This document shows positions 1 to 7,867 of a stretch of 64,000 nt of DNA, in pieces. The notes beneath the pieces are model-generated. The model saw nothing but the letters and a program-made list of their open reading frames with translations, searched no databases and was not told where the DNA came from. The stretch is from Archangiaceae bacterium (GTDB lineage Bacteria > Myxococcota > Myxococcia > Myxococcales > Myxococcaceae): positions 124,001-188,000 of the forward strand of contig JADJNS010000009.1 in NCBI GenBank assembly GCA_016714225.1, given 5' to 3'. The number at the start of each line of letters is the position of its first letter. The stretch's first letter is position 1. A program made the position numbers and the translations under genes.

Positions 1-318
1 GAAGGTGCCCTTGAGCTCGCCGTCTTTGTAGACGCCCACCTCGGGCCCCTGCGGCACCAGGGTCAGCGGCCGCCGCCGGCGCAGCACCTCGAGCACGAAC
101 CCGCCCACCGCCACCGTCGCCGAGCCCGCGGCGAACTTCCACGCGTCGCCGGCGAGCCCGACGCGCACGAGCTGAAGCAGGTAGCCGACGAAGACGATGA
201 GCGACCCCAGGCCGATGCCGCCGTAACCCAGGCCGATCGACTCGCGCAGCTGTTGCTCGGCGGGCACCTGGTCGAGCCGGGCGGGCAGGTGAGACACGGT
301 CGACATGCCGGGCGTCAT
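1..318 (-). CDS. Membrane protein, C-terminus cut by window edge
   Basis: The reverse strand is open from an ATG at 318 to the window edge, giving about 106 residues with no stop. After a polar N-terminus of about 25 residues there are two likely membrane helices (around residues 32-52 and 62-80) separated by a short charged loop. A basic stretch (LRRRRP) and a soluble tail follow. A second in-frame ATG at 306 is an alternative start. The ATG overlaps the stop of the upstream PilZ gene as ATGA, so the two are probably translated together and may work together. I do not recognise the family; the C-terminal part is missing. Confidence 0.6.
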   Translation of the reverse strand, partial: MTPGMSTVSHLPARLDQVPAEQQLRESIGLGYGGIGLGSLIVFVGYLLQLVRVGLAGDAWKFAAGSATVAVGGFVLEVLRRRRPLTLVPQGPEVGVYKDGELKGTF

Positions 319-995
319 ACCGCGCCGGCCCCAGCGCGGGGCACGAACAGCAGCGCGCGCACCACCCTGGCCACGAACGCGCTGGCCTGCTCGCCGCGAT
401 CGAACATCAACCCCGCCGCGAACGGGGTGCGGTGAATGTCGCGCCACACCACCGCGGCGGCCACGGCGTTGAGGCCATCGCCCAGGTCGAGCGCCAACAG
501 CCCGCGCGCGCCGTACTGCGGCACGTGCTCGCCGCTCACCATCGCGCCGGTGAGGCTCAGGTCGGTGAGCTCGATGGGCGTCATCTGGCTCGAGTCCGCG
601 GAGCTGCGCCACCAGGCGCCCAGGGTGACGGTGAAGCGCACCGCCGCGCGCCGGCCCCGCGGGGTGGCGAGCAGGTCGATGAGCAGCTGCTCGAGCGCCA
701 GGTAGGTCTCGTGCGGCTGCGCGCTCAAGCGCACGCCGGCCTCGATGCCGGGCAGCTCTTTCGAGGGGTGCGCCCACACCACGTCGGCGCACAGCTCGAC
801 GCGGCGCCGGTCGAACGCGCGCAGGGTCAGCTTCACCGACTGACCGGGCTCGAGCGGGTACTGGCTCAGCAGCATCATGCCGCTCAGCGAGACGTTCATC
901 ACCTGGTCTACGACCACGCGGTCGCCCACGCGGCGCTCCGCGGTCAGACCCGCCGAAAGGCGCGGAAGGCGCCGACCGTCGTGTGCGTCGCGCAC
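315..995 (-). CDS. Tandem PilZ-domain protein
   Basis: 226 residues from a GTG start, with two PilZ-like halves and no membrane segment or other output domain. The first half carries the NxSxxG motif (NVSLSG, about residues 34-39) and the second the DLSLTG form (about 147-152). Each is preceded by a basic stretch (RRLPR; RRAAVRF) and followed by a strand of the VVW type. PilZ domains usually bind cyclic di-GMP through RxxxR plus D/NxSxxG. Neither basic stretch is a perfect RxxxR before the motif, so ligand binding is plausible but not certain. It overlaps the following membrane-protein gene by 4 nt (ATGA), which suggests that protein may be its partner. Confidence 0.75.
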   Translation of the reverse strand: MRDAHDGRRLPRLSAGLTAERRVGDRVVVDQVMNVSLSGMMLLSQYPLEPGQSVKLTLRAFDRRRVELCADVVWAHPSKELPGIEAGVRLSAQPHETYLALEQLLIDLLATPRGRRAAVRFTVTLGAWWRSSADSSQMTPIELTDLSLTGAMVSGEHVPQYGARGLLALDLGDGLNAVAAAVVWRDIHRTPFAAGLMFDRGEQASAFVARVVRALLFVPRAGAGAV

Positions 996-1016
996 GGGCG
1001 CACTCTACGCCCACTG

Positions 1017-1760
1017 CTACCGGTGCGAGGAAGTGTCCGCGGTGCGCACCAGCACCAGGCCGCAGCTGCCGCACGGCGGAACCGCGCCGAACAGCGGCGG
1101 GCCGTTCTCTCCGCCGAGCGCCGCGCCGCAGCGGGGGCAGTTGCGGGTGCGCCCGTGGCTCAGCGCCGCCACGAAGAAGCCGCCGAAGCACGCCGCCATC
1201 GCCAGCCCGCGCAGCGGGGTCGGCAGCCCCAGCGGCACGAAGCCGGCGAGGGCGCCCACCGCGCACACCCCCATGGCGATGCGGCTGACCTTTCGCGCGC
1301 GGTGAAACGCTTCGTCGTCTCCGCTCGGCGCCACGCCGCGTCGTGAGAGCCCGCTCAGCGCAATCAACACCCCGAAGAGCACCGCCGAGACCGGAGCCAC
1401 CCACTCGGAGAGCGAGTGGAGCTTCGCCTTCTCGGGAGCCGACGGCGCGTACAGCACCGTCACCGTCTCGCCTGGCTGGTACTGGGCCGGGTTGCTGGCG
1501 TGACCGCGAATGCGCAGCGGCGCGCCCGCGCCCGGGGGCGTGAACTCGACCACCGGCAGGAAGGTCGGGCCGTCGCTGTCTTCCTGGCGGGCCACCTCGA
1601 CCACGGTGCCGGTCGCCTTGCTGCCGTCGAGGAGCAGCCGCACCTGCGGCGCGAGCGTGAACGCGCCCAGGGCCACGAAGACCACCGCCACCATCACGCT
1701 CACCGACCTCGAAGCCCCGTACACGGCCCCTTCGTAGTGACCTGGCGGCGCACCGTCCAC
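1017..1760 (-). CDS. DUF3592-like membrane protein with C-terminal zinc ribbon
   Basis: About 247 residues from a GTG start; an internal ATG at 1694 would remove the first 22 residues. The N-terminal helix (about 22-40) is followed by an extracytoplasmic segment of the DUF3592 kind (TGTVVEV, a PVVEFTPP strand, YxPGETVTVLYAP). Two or three more hydrophobic helices come next (about 118-138, 158-175, 180-198). The tail holds two CxxC pairs (CPRCG and CGSCG) about 20 residues apart, which look like a zinc ribbon. DUF3592 proteins have no established biochemical role. It stands 21 nt upstream of the PilZ gene on the same strand, so co-transcription is possible. Confidence 0.6.
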   Translation of the reverse strand: MDGAPPGHYEGAVYGASRSVSVMVAVVFVALGAFTLAPQVRLLLDGSKATGTVVEVARQEDSDGPTFLPVVEFTPPGAGAPLRIRGHASNPAQYQPGETVTVLYAPSAPEKAKLHSLSEWVAPVSAVLFGVLIALSGLSRRGVAPSGDDEAFHRARKVSRIAMGVCAVGALAGFVPLGLPTPLRGLAMAACFGGFFVAALSHGRTRNCPRCGAALGGENGPPLFGAVPPCGSCGLVLVRTADTSSHR

Positions 1761-1809
1761 CCGGCACCGTTTGCAGCGGGGTGGGGCGGTGTCTTACCCG
1801 CGCTGGCCT

Positions 1810-2265
1810 TCAGGGAACCGAGCCCAGCCCGCCGCCGCCGCCCAGGCCGTTGCCGGTGACTGCGGCCACCATCGAGTCGATCTGAATGGTGAAGTTCGAC
1901 ACGCGGAAGCCGATGTCGTCGCGGTCGCGCGTCGAGAAGCCGCCCTGCCTCACCACGAACGCCTCGCCCTTGGCGATGATCTGCTTCAGCTGCGCCTCGC
2001 TCACCGGCGGGTAGCCGTGGTCGACCATCCACTTCACGCGCTCGCGAACCTTCGTCTCGATGATCTGCTTCTCGTTCGCGGTGAGCCGGTGCGTCGGCGC
2101 GGGCGGCTTCTTCTGGGTGTCGGTCGGCGCGGGCTCGTACGCGCTCGCGTACCGGGCAGCCCCGGGCGAGGTGCCCGGCTGCGGGTTGGGCGCCTGATGG
2201 GGCCGCTTCAGGTCGCGAGCGAAGCGGGTACGGACGGCAGCGGGGGCGTCTTCGAGTTTGCGCAT
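1810..2265 (-). CDS. Hypothetical protein, 151 aa
   Basis: ATG start at 2265. The first half is Pro/Ala-rich and looks disordered (about residues 1-60). The middle is a predicted helical block beginning LTANEKQIIETKVRERVKW, and the tail ends in a run of glycines. No signal peptide or membrane segment is apparent and no family is recognised. It is kept as a gene because codon usage matches its neighbours, it has an ATG, and no better ORF lies opposite. It is transcribed toward the DUF3592-like gene, about 50 nt away. Confidence 0.5.
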   Translation of the reverse strand: MRKLEDAPAAVRTRFARDLKRPHQAPNPQPGTSPGAARYASAYEPAPTDTQKKPPAPTHRLTANEKQIIETKVRERVKWMVDHGYPPVSEAQLKQIIAKGEAFVVRQGGFSTRDRDDIGFRVSNFTIQIDSMVAAVTGNGLGGGGGLGSVP

Positions 2266-2392
2266 GCAGCCGTTACGGGGCCGCCTCGAAGTCGGTTACC
2301 GCACCCAACTGTTGTAAAACCCCGGTGGAAAAACGGCGCTGCGACTTCTTTGGCCGCGTGCGTCTGGCCGCGACGCCAGGCCCGAGCCGACG

Positions 2393-3946
2393 CTAGATGC
2401 CGTACAGCTCGCGCATCTGCTCGGCGCGAAACGGGCACGGCTGGTCGCGCTTGGGGAAGTACTCGTTCACGTGCTCGAGCGTCGAGCGCGCGTTCTCGAA
2501 CTGCTTCTGGTTGTACGCGCTCTGCGCCTCGAGCAGCAGCTTGCTGCACAGCCGGTCGAGCGACGCCTGCGCCTCGCGCGTCTTCTCGCGCGCGATGATG
2601 TACGCCTCGGGCTTGGTGCCTTCGATCGACTCGAGCACCAGCCACGAGTCGCGAAACGCGCGCCACGCCTTGTACTGGTTCTCGGCGCCGACCTCGCGGC
2701 GATCCCAGAAGTCCTGGGCGCGGCGCATGCTGTCTTGCGCGTTCTTCTGCAGCTCGTCGCGGCCCAGCTCGGGCAGGGGAAAGACCTCGACCCACACGTT
2801 CCACACCCGCCAGGTCTCTTTCGCCGGCGGGTTCTTGGTGTTGTCGAAGATGATCTTGTTGCGCCCGTTGCGCAGCAGCGCCGTGGCGGGCACCAAGAGC
2901 TCGTTGCTGCGCTCGTTCACCGTCATGGTGTCGGCGGGCACGTAGCCGACTTCGGTGCCGTTGACGCTCACGCCGACTTCCTTGTCCGAGATGTCTTTGG
3001 CCTGGAAGTGCAGCACCGCCACCGTCTTGACCGGCGACTTGTATTCGAAGTCGAAGACCTTCTGGTCGACGCGCTCGAACTTCACGTCGTCGCCGTAGCC
3101 GAACGACGCCTCGATCGGCTGGTTCGGCACCAGCTCGACCGGCTCGGGCCCCGGGTCGACCGGCTTCACCGATGGAAACGCGAAGTACACCGCGGCCGCC
3201 AGCAGCCCCAGCACCAGCACCGCGCTGCTCAGCCCGATGGCCAGCCGCTTCACCAGGCTGGCCTCGGCCCACATGATCTTCAGGCCCGCGGTCGCGCCCG
3301 CCTGGCGCCGAATGCGTGCCCGCTCGGCCGCCGAAAGCCCGCCGCTGCTGCCGCGCACCTCGCCCGAGATCGCGCCGCGGTCGCGCACCCGCGCCGGAGC
3401 CAGGCTGCCGCTCGACTCTGAGCCCCGCGCCAGCGCCCGCCCGTTCGGCTGGCTCGAGCGCGGCTTGATGGCCTGCAGGCTGCGGGTGGTCGAGCGCGCC
3501 AGGTCGGCGAGCTGGTCGGGGTTCGCGCCCTCGGGCATCAGCGCCGCACCCTTGCCCCGGGTGCGCTTCACATCGCTCGCCGCCACGATGCGGGTGCTGC
3601 CCCCGGCCTCGACCGCCGCCGCGTCGACCGAGGCGTCGGTGCTCTCTTCTTCGAGCGCCAGCCCGGCGAAGTTGAACACCACCGGGCCCAGCGAGATGGC
3701 GTCACCGTCGGCCAGCTGCCTCTTCTTGATGATCGCGCCGTTGACCTTGGTGCCGTTCGACGAGCCCATGTCTTCGACGTAGTAGCCGGCCGACTCGGAG
3801 AAGATGCGCGCGTGCTTGCGCGACACGCCCGGGTCGTAGAGCACGACGTCACAATCGGACGTTCGGCCGATCAAGACCGACTCTTGCTCGAAGACGAATT
3901 CGCGCCCGGCTTCCTTGCCTTCGGCGATGACAAGCTGGAAAGCCAT
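2393..3946 (-). CDS. FHA-domain membrane protein
   Basis: 517 residues from an ATG. An N-terminal FHA domain (about residues 5-95) has the hallmark motifs GRTSDCD, SRKHARI and GSSNGTKVNG, so it should bind phosphothreonine peptides in the cytoplasm. A charged, Arg/Ser-rich linker follows. One membrane helix lies at about 234-256. The periplasmic part (about 260-517) contains a beta-sandwich-like block (VAVLHFQAKD, NRSNELLVPATALL) and an alpha-helical, repeat-like C-terminal region rich in Glu, Arg and Gln. The layout is that of a signalling protein linking kinase output to the envelope. It differs from the FHA protein at 53-55 kb in having no TonB-like C-terminus. Confidence 0.75.
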   Translation of the reverse strand: MAFQLVIAEGKEAGREFVFEQESVLIGRTSDCDVVLYDPGVSRKHARIFSESAGYYVEDMGSSNGTKVNGAIIKKRQLADGDAISLGPVVFNFAGLALEEESTDASVDAAAVEAGGSTRIVAASDVKRTRGKGAALMPEGANPDQLADLARSTTRSLQAIKPRSSQPNGRALARGSESSGSLAPARVRDRGAISGEVRGSSGGLSAAERARIRRQAGATAGLKIMWAEASLVKRLAIGLSSAVLVLGLLAAAVYFAFPSVKPVDPGPEPVELVPNQPIEASFGYGDDVKFERVDQKVFDFEYKSPVKTVAVLHFQAKDISDKEVGVSVNGTEVGYVPADTMTVNERSNELLVPATALLRNGRNKIIFDNTKNPPAKETWRVWNVWVEVFPLPELGRDELQKNAQDSMRRAQDFWDRREVGAENQYKAWRAFRDSWLVLESIEGTKPEAYIIAREKTREAQASLDRLCSKLLLEAQSAYNQKQFENARSTLEHVNEYFPKRDQPCPFRAEQMRELYGI

Positions 3947-3954
3947 GAGGAGGA

Positions 3955-4920
3955 TCAGGAATTTAGGGGCGCACGATGTAGGCCTTCAAGAGGCTTTGAT
4001 GGCGTCTGCTGCTTTCTGTACCGCCCGCCGGGCCCACTCGGGCTCGTGCACCCAGGCATCTCCCCGAACGACAGCACCCACTGGGTGAGCCAGCGCTCGC
4101 TGTCGCCCAGCACCTTCACCTCGAGGGTGCCGCCTTCGAGCCATTGCACCTCCGACCCGAAGCGCTCGGCGACGTAGGGGGCGGCCGCGGCGTTGAACCG
4201 CACCCGCACCTGCTCGGCGCCGTGGCGCTCGCTGGGCATGGCGTGCGCCTTGGGGTTGACCGGCGCTTCGAAGCGCTGCTCGGTGAGCTCGAGGGCCCCG
4301 ATGCGGTCGAGGCGGAACAGCCGCACGTCGCCGCGGCTCAAGCAGTGCCCCGAGAGGTACCACTGGCCGCGGTGGCTGAACAGCTCGTGCGGCTGCACCC
4401 GGCGCTTCTCGGTCTGGTTGCGGCCCGAGGTGAAGTAGTCGAGCTCGACCTCGCGGTGCTCGACGATGGCCTGGCTCAGCGCCGCCAGCCCCTGCGGAGC
4501 CTCGAGCGCGAGGTCGAGCTGCTTGGCCATCTGGCGGTAACGCTCGCGCGCTCCGTCGGGCAGCACCTTCTCGAGCTTCTCGAGCGCCTGGGTCAGCGCG
4601 TCGGTGGCGGCGGGGCGCAACAGCTCGGCAGCGGCGGCCAGCGCCACGCCCTCGGCGGCGGTGAGCCGCGGCGGCGCCGAGAAGCGCTGGTCGAGGTCGA
4701 CGAACACCTTGTCGTCTTCGACGTAGATGTCGACGAAGTCGTCGGGCTGAAACGGAGGGCGGCCCACCATCGCCAGCAGGTCGAGCTCTTCGAGCAGCGC
4801 GTCGCGGCTCACCCCCAGCGCCTTCGCCACCTCGTCGACCGGCAGCCCGGGGTTCTGCGCCACGTACGGCACCAGGAAGAGCAGGCGCCGCAGCCGGCCG
4901 TGAACGTCTTGGGCGGGCAT
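3955..4920 (-). CDS. WYL-domain transcriptional regulator, PafC-like, 3' end frameshifted
   Basis: 321 residues as read. An N-terminal winged-helix region (residues 1-60; DEVAKALGVSRDALLEELDL) is followed by a WYL domain (about 150-240) with the motif QWYLSGHC and HPHELF-like surroundings. Such proteins act as DNA-binding regulators, and the PafB/PafC pair controls DNA-damage genes in actinobacteria. The last 35 residues are atypical. A shift by one base in the C-run at 4062-4065 restores the family ending (GDAWVHEPEW, stopping at 3986), which matches the LGADARVLGP ending of the neighbouring paralogue. The start ATG overlaps the stop of the upstream WYL gene as ATGA, so the pair is translationally coupled. 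Confidence 0.8.
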   Translation of the reverse strand: MPAQDVHGRLRRLLFLVPYVAQNPGLPVDEVAKALGVSRDALLEELDLLAMVGRPPFQPDDFVDIYVEDDKVFVDLDQRFSAPPRLTAAEGVALAAAAELLRPAATDALTQALEKLEKVLPDGARERYRQMAKQLDLALEAPQGLAALSQAIVEHREVELDYFTSGRNQTEKRRVQPHELFSHRGQWYLSGHCLSRGDVRLFRLDRIGALELTEQRFEAPVNPKAHAMPSERHGAEQVRVRFNAAAAPYVAERFGSEVQWLEGGTLEVKVLGDSERWLTQWVLSFGEMPGCTSPSGPGGRYRKQQTPSKPLEGLHRAPLNS

Positions 4921-5912
4921 CAGCTGCTCCCCTGGTGAAGCCGGGAGATCGCCTCGGCCATCTCGCGGTGGCGCTTCACCGCTTCGGGCGGCCCCAGCAC
5001 GCGCGCGTCGGCGCCCAGCGAGAGCACGAACCGCAACAGCCCCTCGAGGTCGGTGGCGGCCACCGTCACCTTGCCGTCGCCCGAGGTCGGCGAGCCGGGA
5101 AAAGACTTCTCGGCCAGCGCGGCGAGGTGACCCTTGAGCTGCAGCTCGACGTCGACGCGCGGGTGAAAGCGGTGCTGCCAGGGGAAGCTCGCCACGTAGT
5201 CGTCGAGCGCGAAGTCTTTGGGCACCTGGTAGTCGGGCGTCTTCGGGTTCTTGGTGTTGACGGTGAGCTCGCGCACCCGGTGCACGTGAAAGGTTCGCAC
5301 GCCCTTGCGCAGGTGGCAGTAGCCGACCAGGCTCCACAGCCCGCGGCGCAGGGCCAGCCCGTACGGGTCGACCCGGCGGTGGGTGACCTCTTTCTGGCGC
5401 GGCGAGAAGTAGTCGATCTCGATGAACTTGCGATCGGAGATGGCCGACCACAGCGCGTCGAGCCGCGCCGGCAGGTCTTTGGTCTCGGCCACGCCGCCCA
5501 GCTCGAGCCGCACCTTGGGGGCGGGCGGCTTGGGCCCGGCGAAGAAGCCGATTTTGCGCAGCGCGTGGGCCAGGTCTGACGAGCCGGGAAACGCGCCGCT
5601 CGCCAGCGCTGCGCTGCCCGCCGCGTACAGCACCGCCATCTCGTCGGGGCCCAGCTGCAGCTTCGGCAGGTAGTAGGCGTCTTTGTCGAGGGTGTAGCCG
5701 TCGTCGACGTCTTCGGCGGCCTGCGTGTACTTGATGGGGATGCCCAGCTCGAGCAGCTCGGCCTTGTCGCGCTCGAACTTGCGCTCGGTGGCCTCGACGC
5801 TGCCCTGCGCGTAGTCGTCGGGGAACGCCGCGCGAATCTGCTTCCAGGTCAGCGGCTCTTTGGCATCGAGCAGCAGGGCCACCAGGTCGAGCAGTCTCTC
5901 GGTTCGTTCCAC
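4920..5912 (-). CDS. WYL-domain transcriptional regulator, PafB-like
   Basis: 330 residues. The N-terminus is a DeoR/HTH-11-like helix-turn-helix (about 1-65; TWKQIRAAFP, then a SVEATERKFERDKAELLELG linker of the type seen in this family). The WYL domain (about 155-230) has HRRVDPYGLALRRGLWSLVGYC. A C-terminal WCX-like extension ends in LGADARVLGPPEAV. WYL domains bind ligands such as single-stranded nucleic acid or nucleotides and switch the HTH. Paired divergent copies encoded back to back form PafB-PafC heterodimers in other bacteria. Here the two genes overlap by 4 nt, which fits equal synthesis of two subunits. The target genes are not visible. Confidence 0.85.
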   Translation of the reverse strand: MERTERLLDLVALLLDAKEPLTWKQIRAAFPDDYAQGSVEATERKFERDKAELLELGIPIKYTQAAEDVDDGYTLDKDAYYLPKLQLGPDEMAVLYAAGSAALASGAFPGSSDLAHALRKIGFFAGPKPPAPKVRLELGGVAETKDLPARLDALWSAISDRKFIEIDYFSPRQKEVTHRRVDPYGLALRRGLWSLVGYCHLRKGVRTFHVHRVRELTVNTKNPKTPDYQVPKDFALDDYVASFPWQHRFHPRVDVELQLKGHLAALAEKSFPGSPTSGDGKVTVAATDLEGLLRFVLSLGADARVLGPPEAVKRHREMAEAISRLHQGSS

Positions 5913-5979
5913 GTTCGGTCAGCGACAATGCGCCCGCTGATCCGCCGGGGTCCAGAAGATTTGTTCAGTGGTGACCGGT

Positions 5980-7116
5980 TCACGCCGGGGCTGGCTGCAG
6001 CTTCGCCCGGTCGATGGCCTCGAGCGCGCGCTCGACATCGGTGGCGTCGTTGTAGCCGTGGGTCGAGAACCGCACTCCGCCCGCCCGCGGAGTGACCACC
6101 ACGCCCTGCTGCAGCAGCGCGCGCACCGCCTCGAGCGGGTCTCCCTTCACGCGCGTCACGCAGATGCCGGTCATCAAGGGAGCGTTGGGGTGGAAGCCGC
6201 GCCGGGTGAGGCCCTCGCGCAGCTGCCGCTGCAGCTCGAGGTTGTGGGCGTGAATGCGCGCGACGCCTGCCTGCTCGATGAGCGCGAGCGCCGCGCCGAA
6301 CGCGAACAGGCCCGACCAGTTGCCGCCGCCCGCGTCGAGGCCGAGCGTCTCGGTGCGCAGGTCGGCGCCTTCGGCCACCGCGCCCTCCCACCGGCTGCCG
6401 GGGAAGGCCTGCCAGCGCTGCGACTCGGGAGGTGTCAGCCAGCCGGCCCAGGGCAGGCCGTGCTCTTCGAGCCAGCCTTCGCGGGCGTAGAAGAAGCCGG
6501 TGCCGTAGCCCCCCATCAGCCACTTGTGGCTGGTGCCGCAGAGGAAGTCGATGCCGTCGGCGCTGAGGGGAACCTGCCCCAGGGCCTGCGCGACGTTCAC
6601 CGCCAGGGGCACCTTGCGGGTGCGGGCGAGCGCGCGCACCGCGCTCAGGTCGATGGCGAAGCCGCTGCCGTACTGCACCGCCGAGAGCGCGATGGCCTCG
6701 CCGCCCTCGAGGTCTTCGGGGCGGTAGGTGCCGTCGGGGCGCGCCTTGACGACCTTCAGCTTGAGGCCCCGGGCGAGCAGGGGAACCGTGGTCGAGGGGA
6801 ACTCGGCGTCGAGCGTGAGCACCTCGCGGATGCCGCGGCGCCAGAAGAGCTCGGCCACCGCGTGGAAGCCCAGCGAGGTCGAGGGCGTGAAGGCGACTTG
6901 CCTGGCGGGGGCTTGGAAGAGGGCGCCCAGGCGTTCGCGCAGCGTCTCTTTGAAGGCGAGCCAGCGGGGGAAGTGAAGGTCTCCTTCGGCGAGCGATTCG
7001 CGCAGCTGGCCCATCGCGGCTTCGGCCACCGGGGTGGCGAGCGGGGAAGAGGCCGCTGCGTTCAGGTAGGCGTAGCGGGAGAGGGCTGGGAACAGCGCTC
7101 GATCGATGGGCGGCAC
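5980..7116 (-). CDS. Class-V aminotransferase / cysteine desulfurase-like PLP enzyme
   Basis: 378 residues, a full-length fold-type I PLP protein. The PLP lysine is K198 in the SHKW motif and a Gly-rich phosphate-binding loop precedes it (FTPSTSLGFH). The family ranges over cysteine desulfurases, isopenicillin-N epimerases and kynureninase-like enzymes, and substrate cannot be read from sequence. The residue expected to be Asp (motif D-x-A-Q, bonding the PLP ring nitrogen) is Asn, N174, in AVNVAQALGQ. This would weaken electron withdrawal by the cofactor. No active-site cysteine loop typical of a dedicated SufS/IscS is evident. It stands alone, with 66 nt to the downstream WYL gene. Confidence 0.8.
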   Translation of the reverse strand: MPPIDRALFPALSRYAYLNAAASSPLATPVAEAAMGQLRESLAEGDLHFPRWLAFKETLRERLGALFQAPARQVAFTPSTSLGFHAVAELFWRRGIREVLTLDAEFPSTTVPLLARGLKLKVVKARPDGTYRPEDLEGGEAIALSAVQYGSGFAIDLSAVRALARTRKVPLAVNVAQALGQVPLSADGIDFLCGTSHKWLMGGYGTGFFYAREGWLEEHGLPWAGWLTPPESQRWQAFPGSRWEGAVAEGADLRTETLGLDAGGGNWSGLFAFGAALALIEQAGVARIHAHNLELQRQLREGLTRRGFHPNAPLMTGICVTRVKGDPLEAVRALLQQGVVVTPRAGGVRFSTHGYNDATDVERALEAIDRAKLQPAPA

Positions 7117-7155
7117 GGGTTGGGAAGGTAGCTGGTTCGGCGCGGCGGCAAAGGC

Positions 7156-7217
7156 CGTTTACGGGCACGTTTACGGGCACGTTTACGGGCCCGGGCTTCG
7201 GGCGCGGGCGCGGGCGC
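7156..7217. repeat. Intergenic tandem repeats: 12-mer x2.9 followed by hexamer x3
   Basis: Positions 7156-7191 hold almost three copies of the 12-mer cgtttacgggca. Positions 7200-7217 hold three copies of gggcgc, joined by cccgggcttc. The array lies in the 295-nt divergent region between the aminotransferase and the small secreted protein (7117-7411), which otherwise shows nothing I can name. Read on the reverse strand the 12-mer ends in AAACGGC, close to the AACGGC end of the CGTGAA arrays at 32.0 and 52.9 kb. Confidence 0.85.
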
Positions 7218-7411
7218 GGGCATGTCGCTTTGGGGGTGGAACCGCGGCGCCGTGCCGGTTGTCGGTGGTGATCGCTCGTTGCCAGCCGCGGCGTCATGGC
7301 CACACCAGGGCGTGCCAATTTGTCCCTTGGGCCACGCAATCGACGACGTACCTGCCCGTTTTCCCGATGCGCGGGGGCCGGTTCGCGAGTTGCTTTCAGG
7401 GTGGAACAACC

Positions 7412-7864
7412 ATGTGGCGTGCGCTGTTTGCGGCAGCTCTCTTGGCGGTGACCGCGGTGGCGGCCGGGGCCTGTGTGTCCAACGCTCCGGCCCGGCTCGC
7501 GCGCGCCGAGCCGCTCTACTTTGCCGTCGAGGTGCACCAGCATGGCAAGCGCGTCGGCGCACCCAGGCTGCTCGGCCTCGCCGGTAAGAAGGTCACTGCC
7601 GAGCGCCGCGCTCCCGGCGCCGCCGAGGCCGACTACCGGCTGGTGCTCGACCCACACGAGGCCGGCGGCGGCTACCAGCTCGGGCTTCACCTCGCGCTGC
7701 CTTCGGGCGAGAGCGACGCCGAGCTCTCGCTGCTCCACGGCGAAGAGCGCAGCGTGCGGCTGGGCCCCGACACCGAGCTCAAGGTGCTGCTGATGCGCGT
7801 CGATTCAGACGAGTTCCGCGCCCTGATGCAGACCCGCGAGAGCGTCGACCGCGGGCAGATTTGA
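7412..7864 (+). CDS. Small secreted protein of unknown function
   Basis: 150 residues from the ATG at 7412; the open frame extends further upstream only through the tandem repeats. The N-terminus (MWRALFAAALLAVTAVAAGA) is a signal peptide. A Cys follows the AGA, so cleavage could be by either signal peptidase (AGAC fits a loose lipobox). The mature part is a beta-rich domain ending in charged residues. The pattern (AEPLYFAVEV, LLGLAGKKV, YRLVLDP) looks like a small extracytoplasmic binding or adaptor domain, but I do not recognise the family. It converges on the LytTR regulator with a 3-nt gap. Confidence 0.55.
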   Translation: MWRALFAAALLAVTAVAAGACVSNAPARLARAEPLYFAVEVHQHGKRVGAPRLLGLAGKKVTAERRAPGAAEADYRLVLDPHEAGGGYQLGLHLALPSGESDAELSLLHGEERSVRLGPDTELKVLLMRVDSDEFRALMQTRESVDRGQI

Positions 7865-7867
7865 GGG

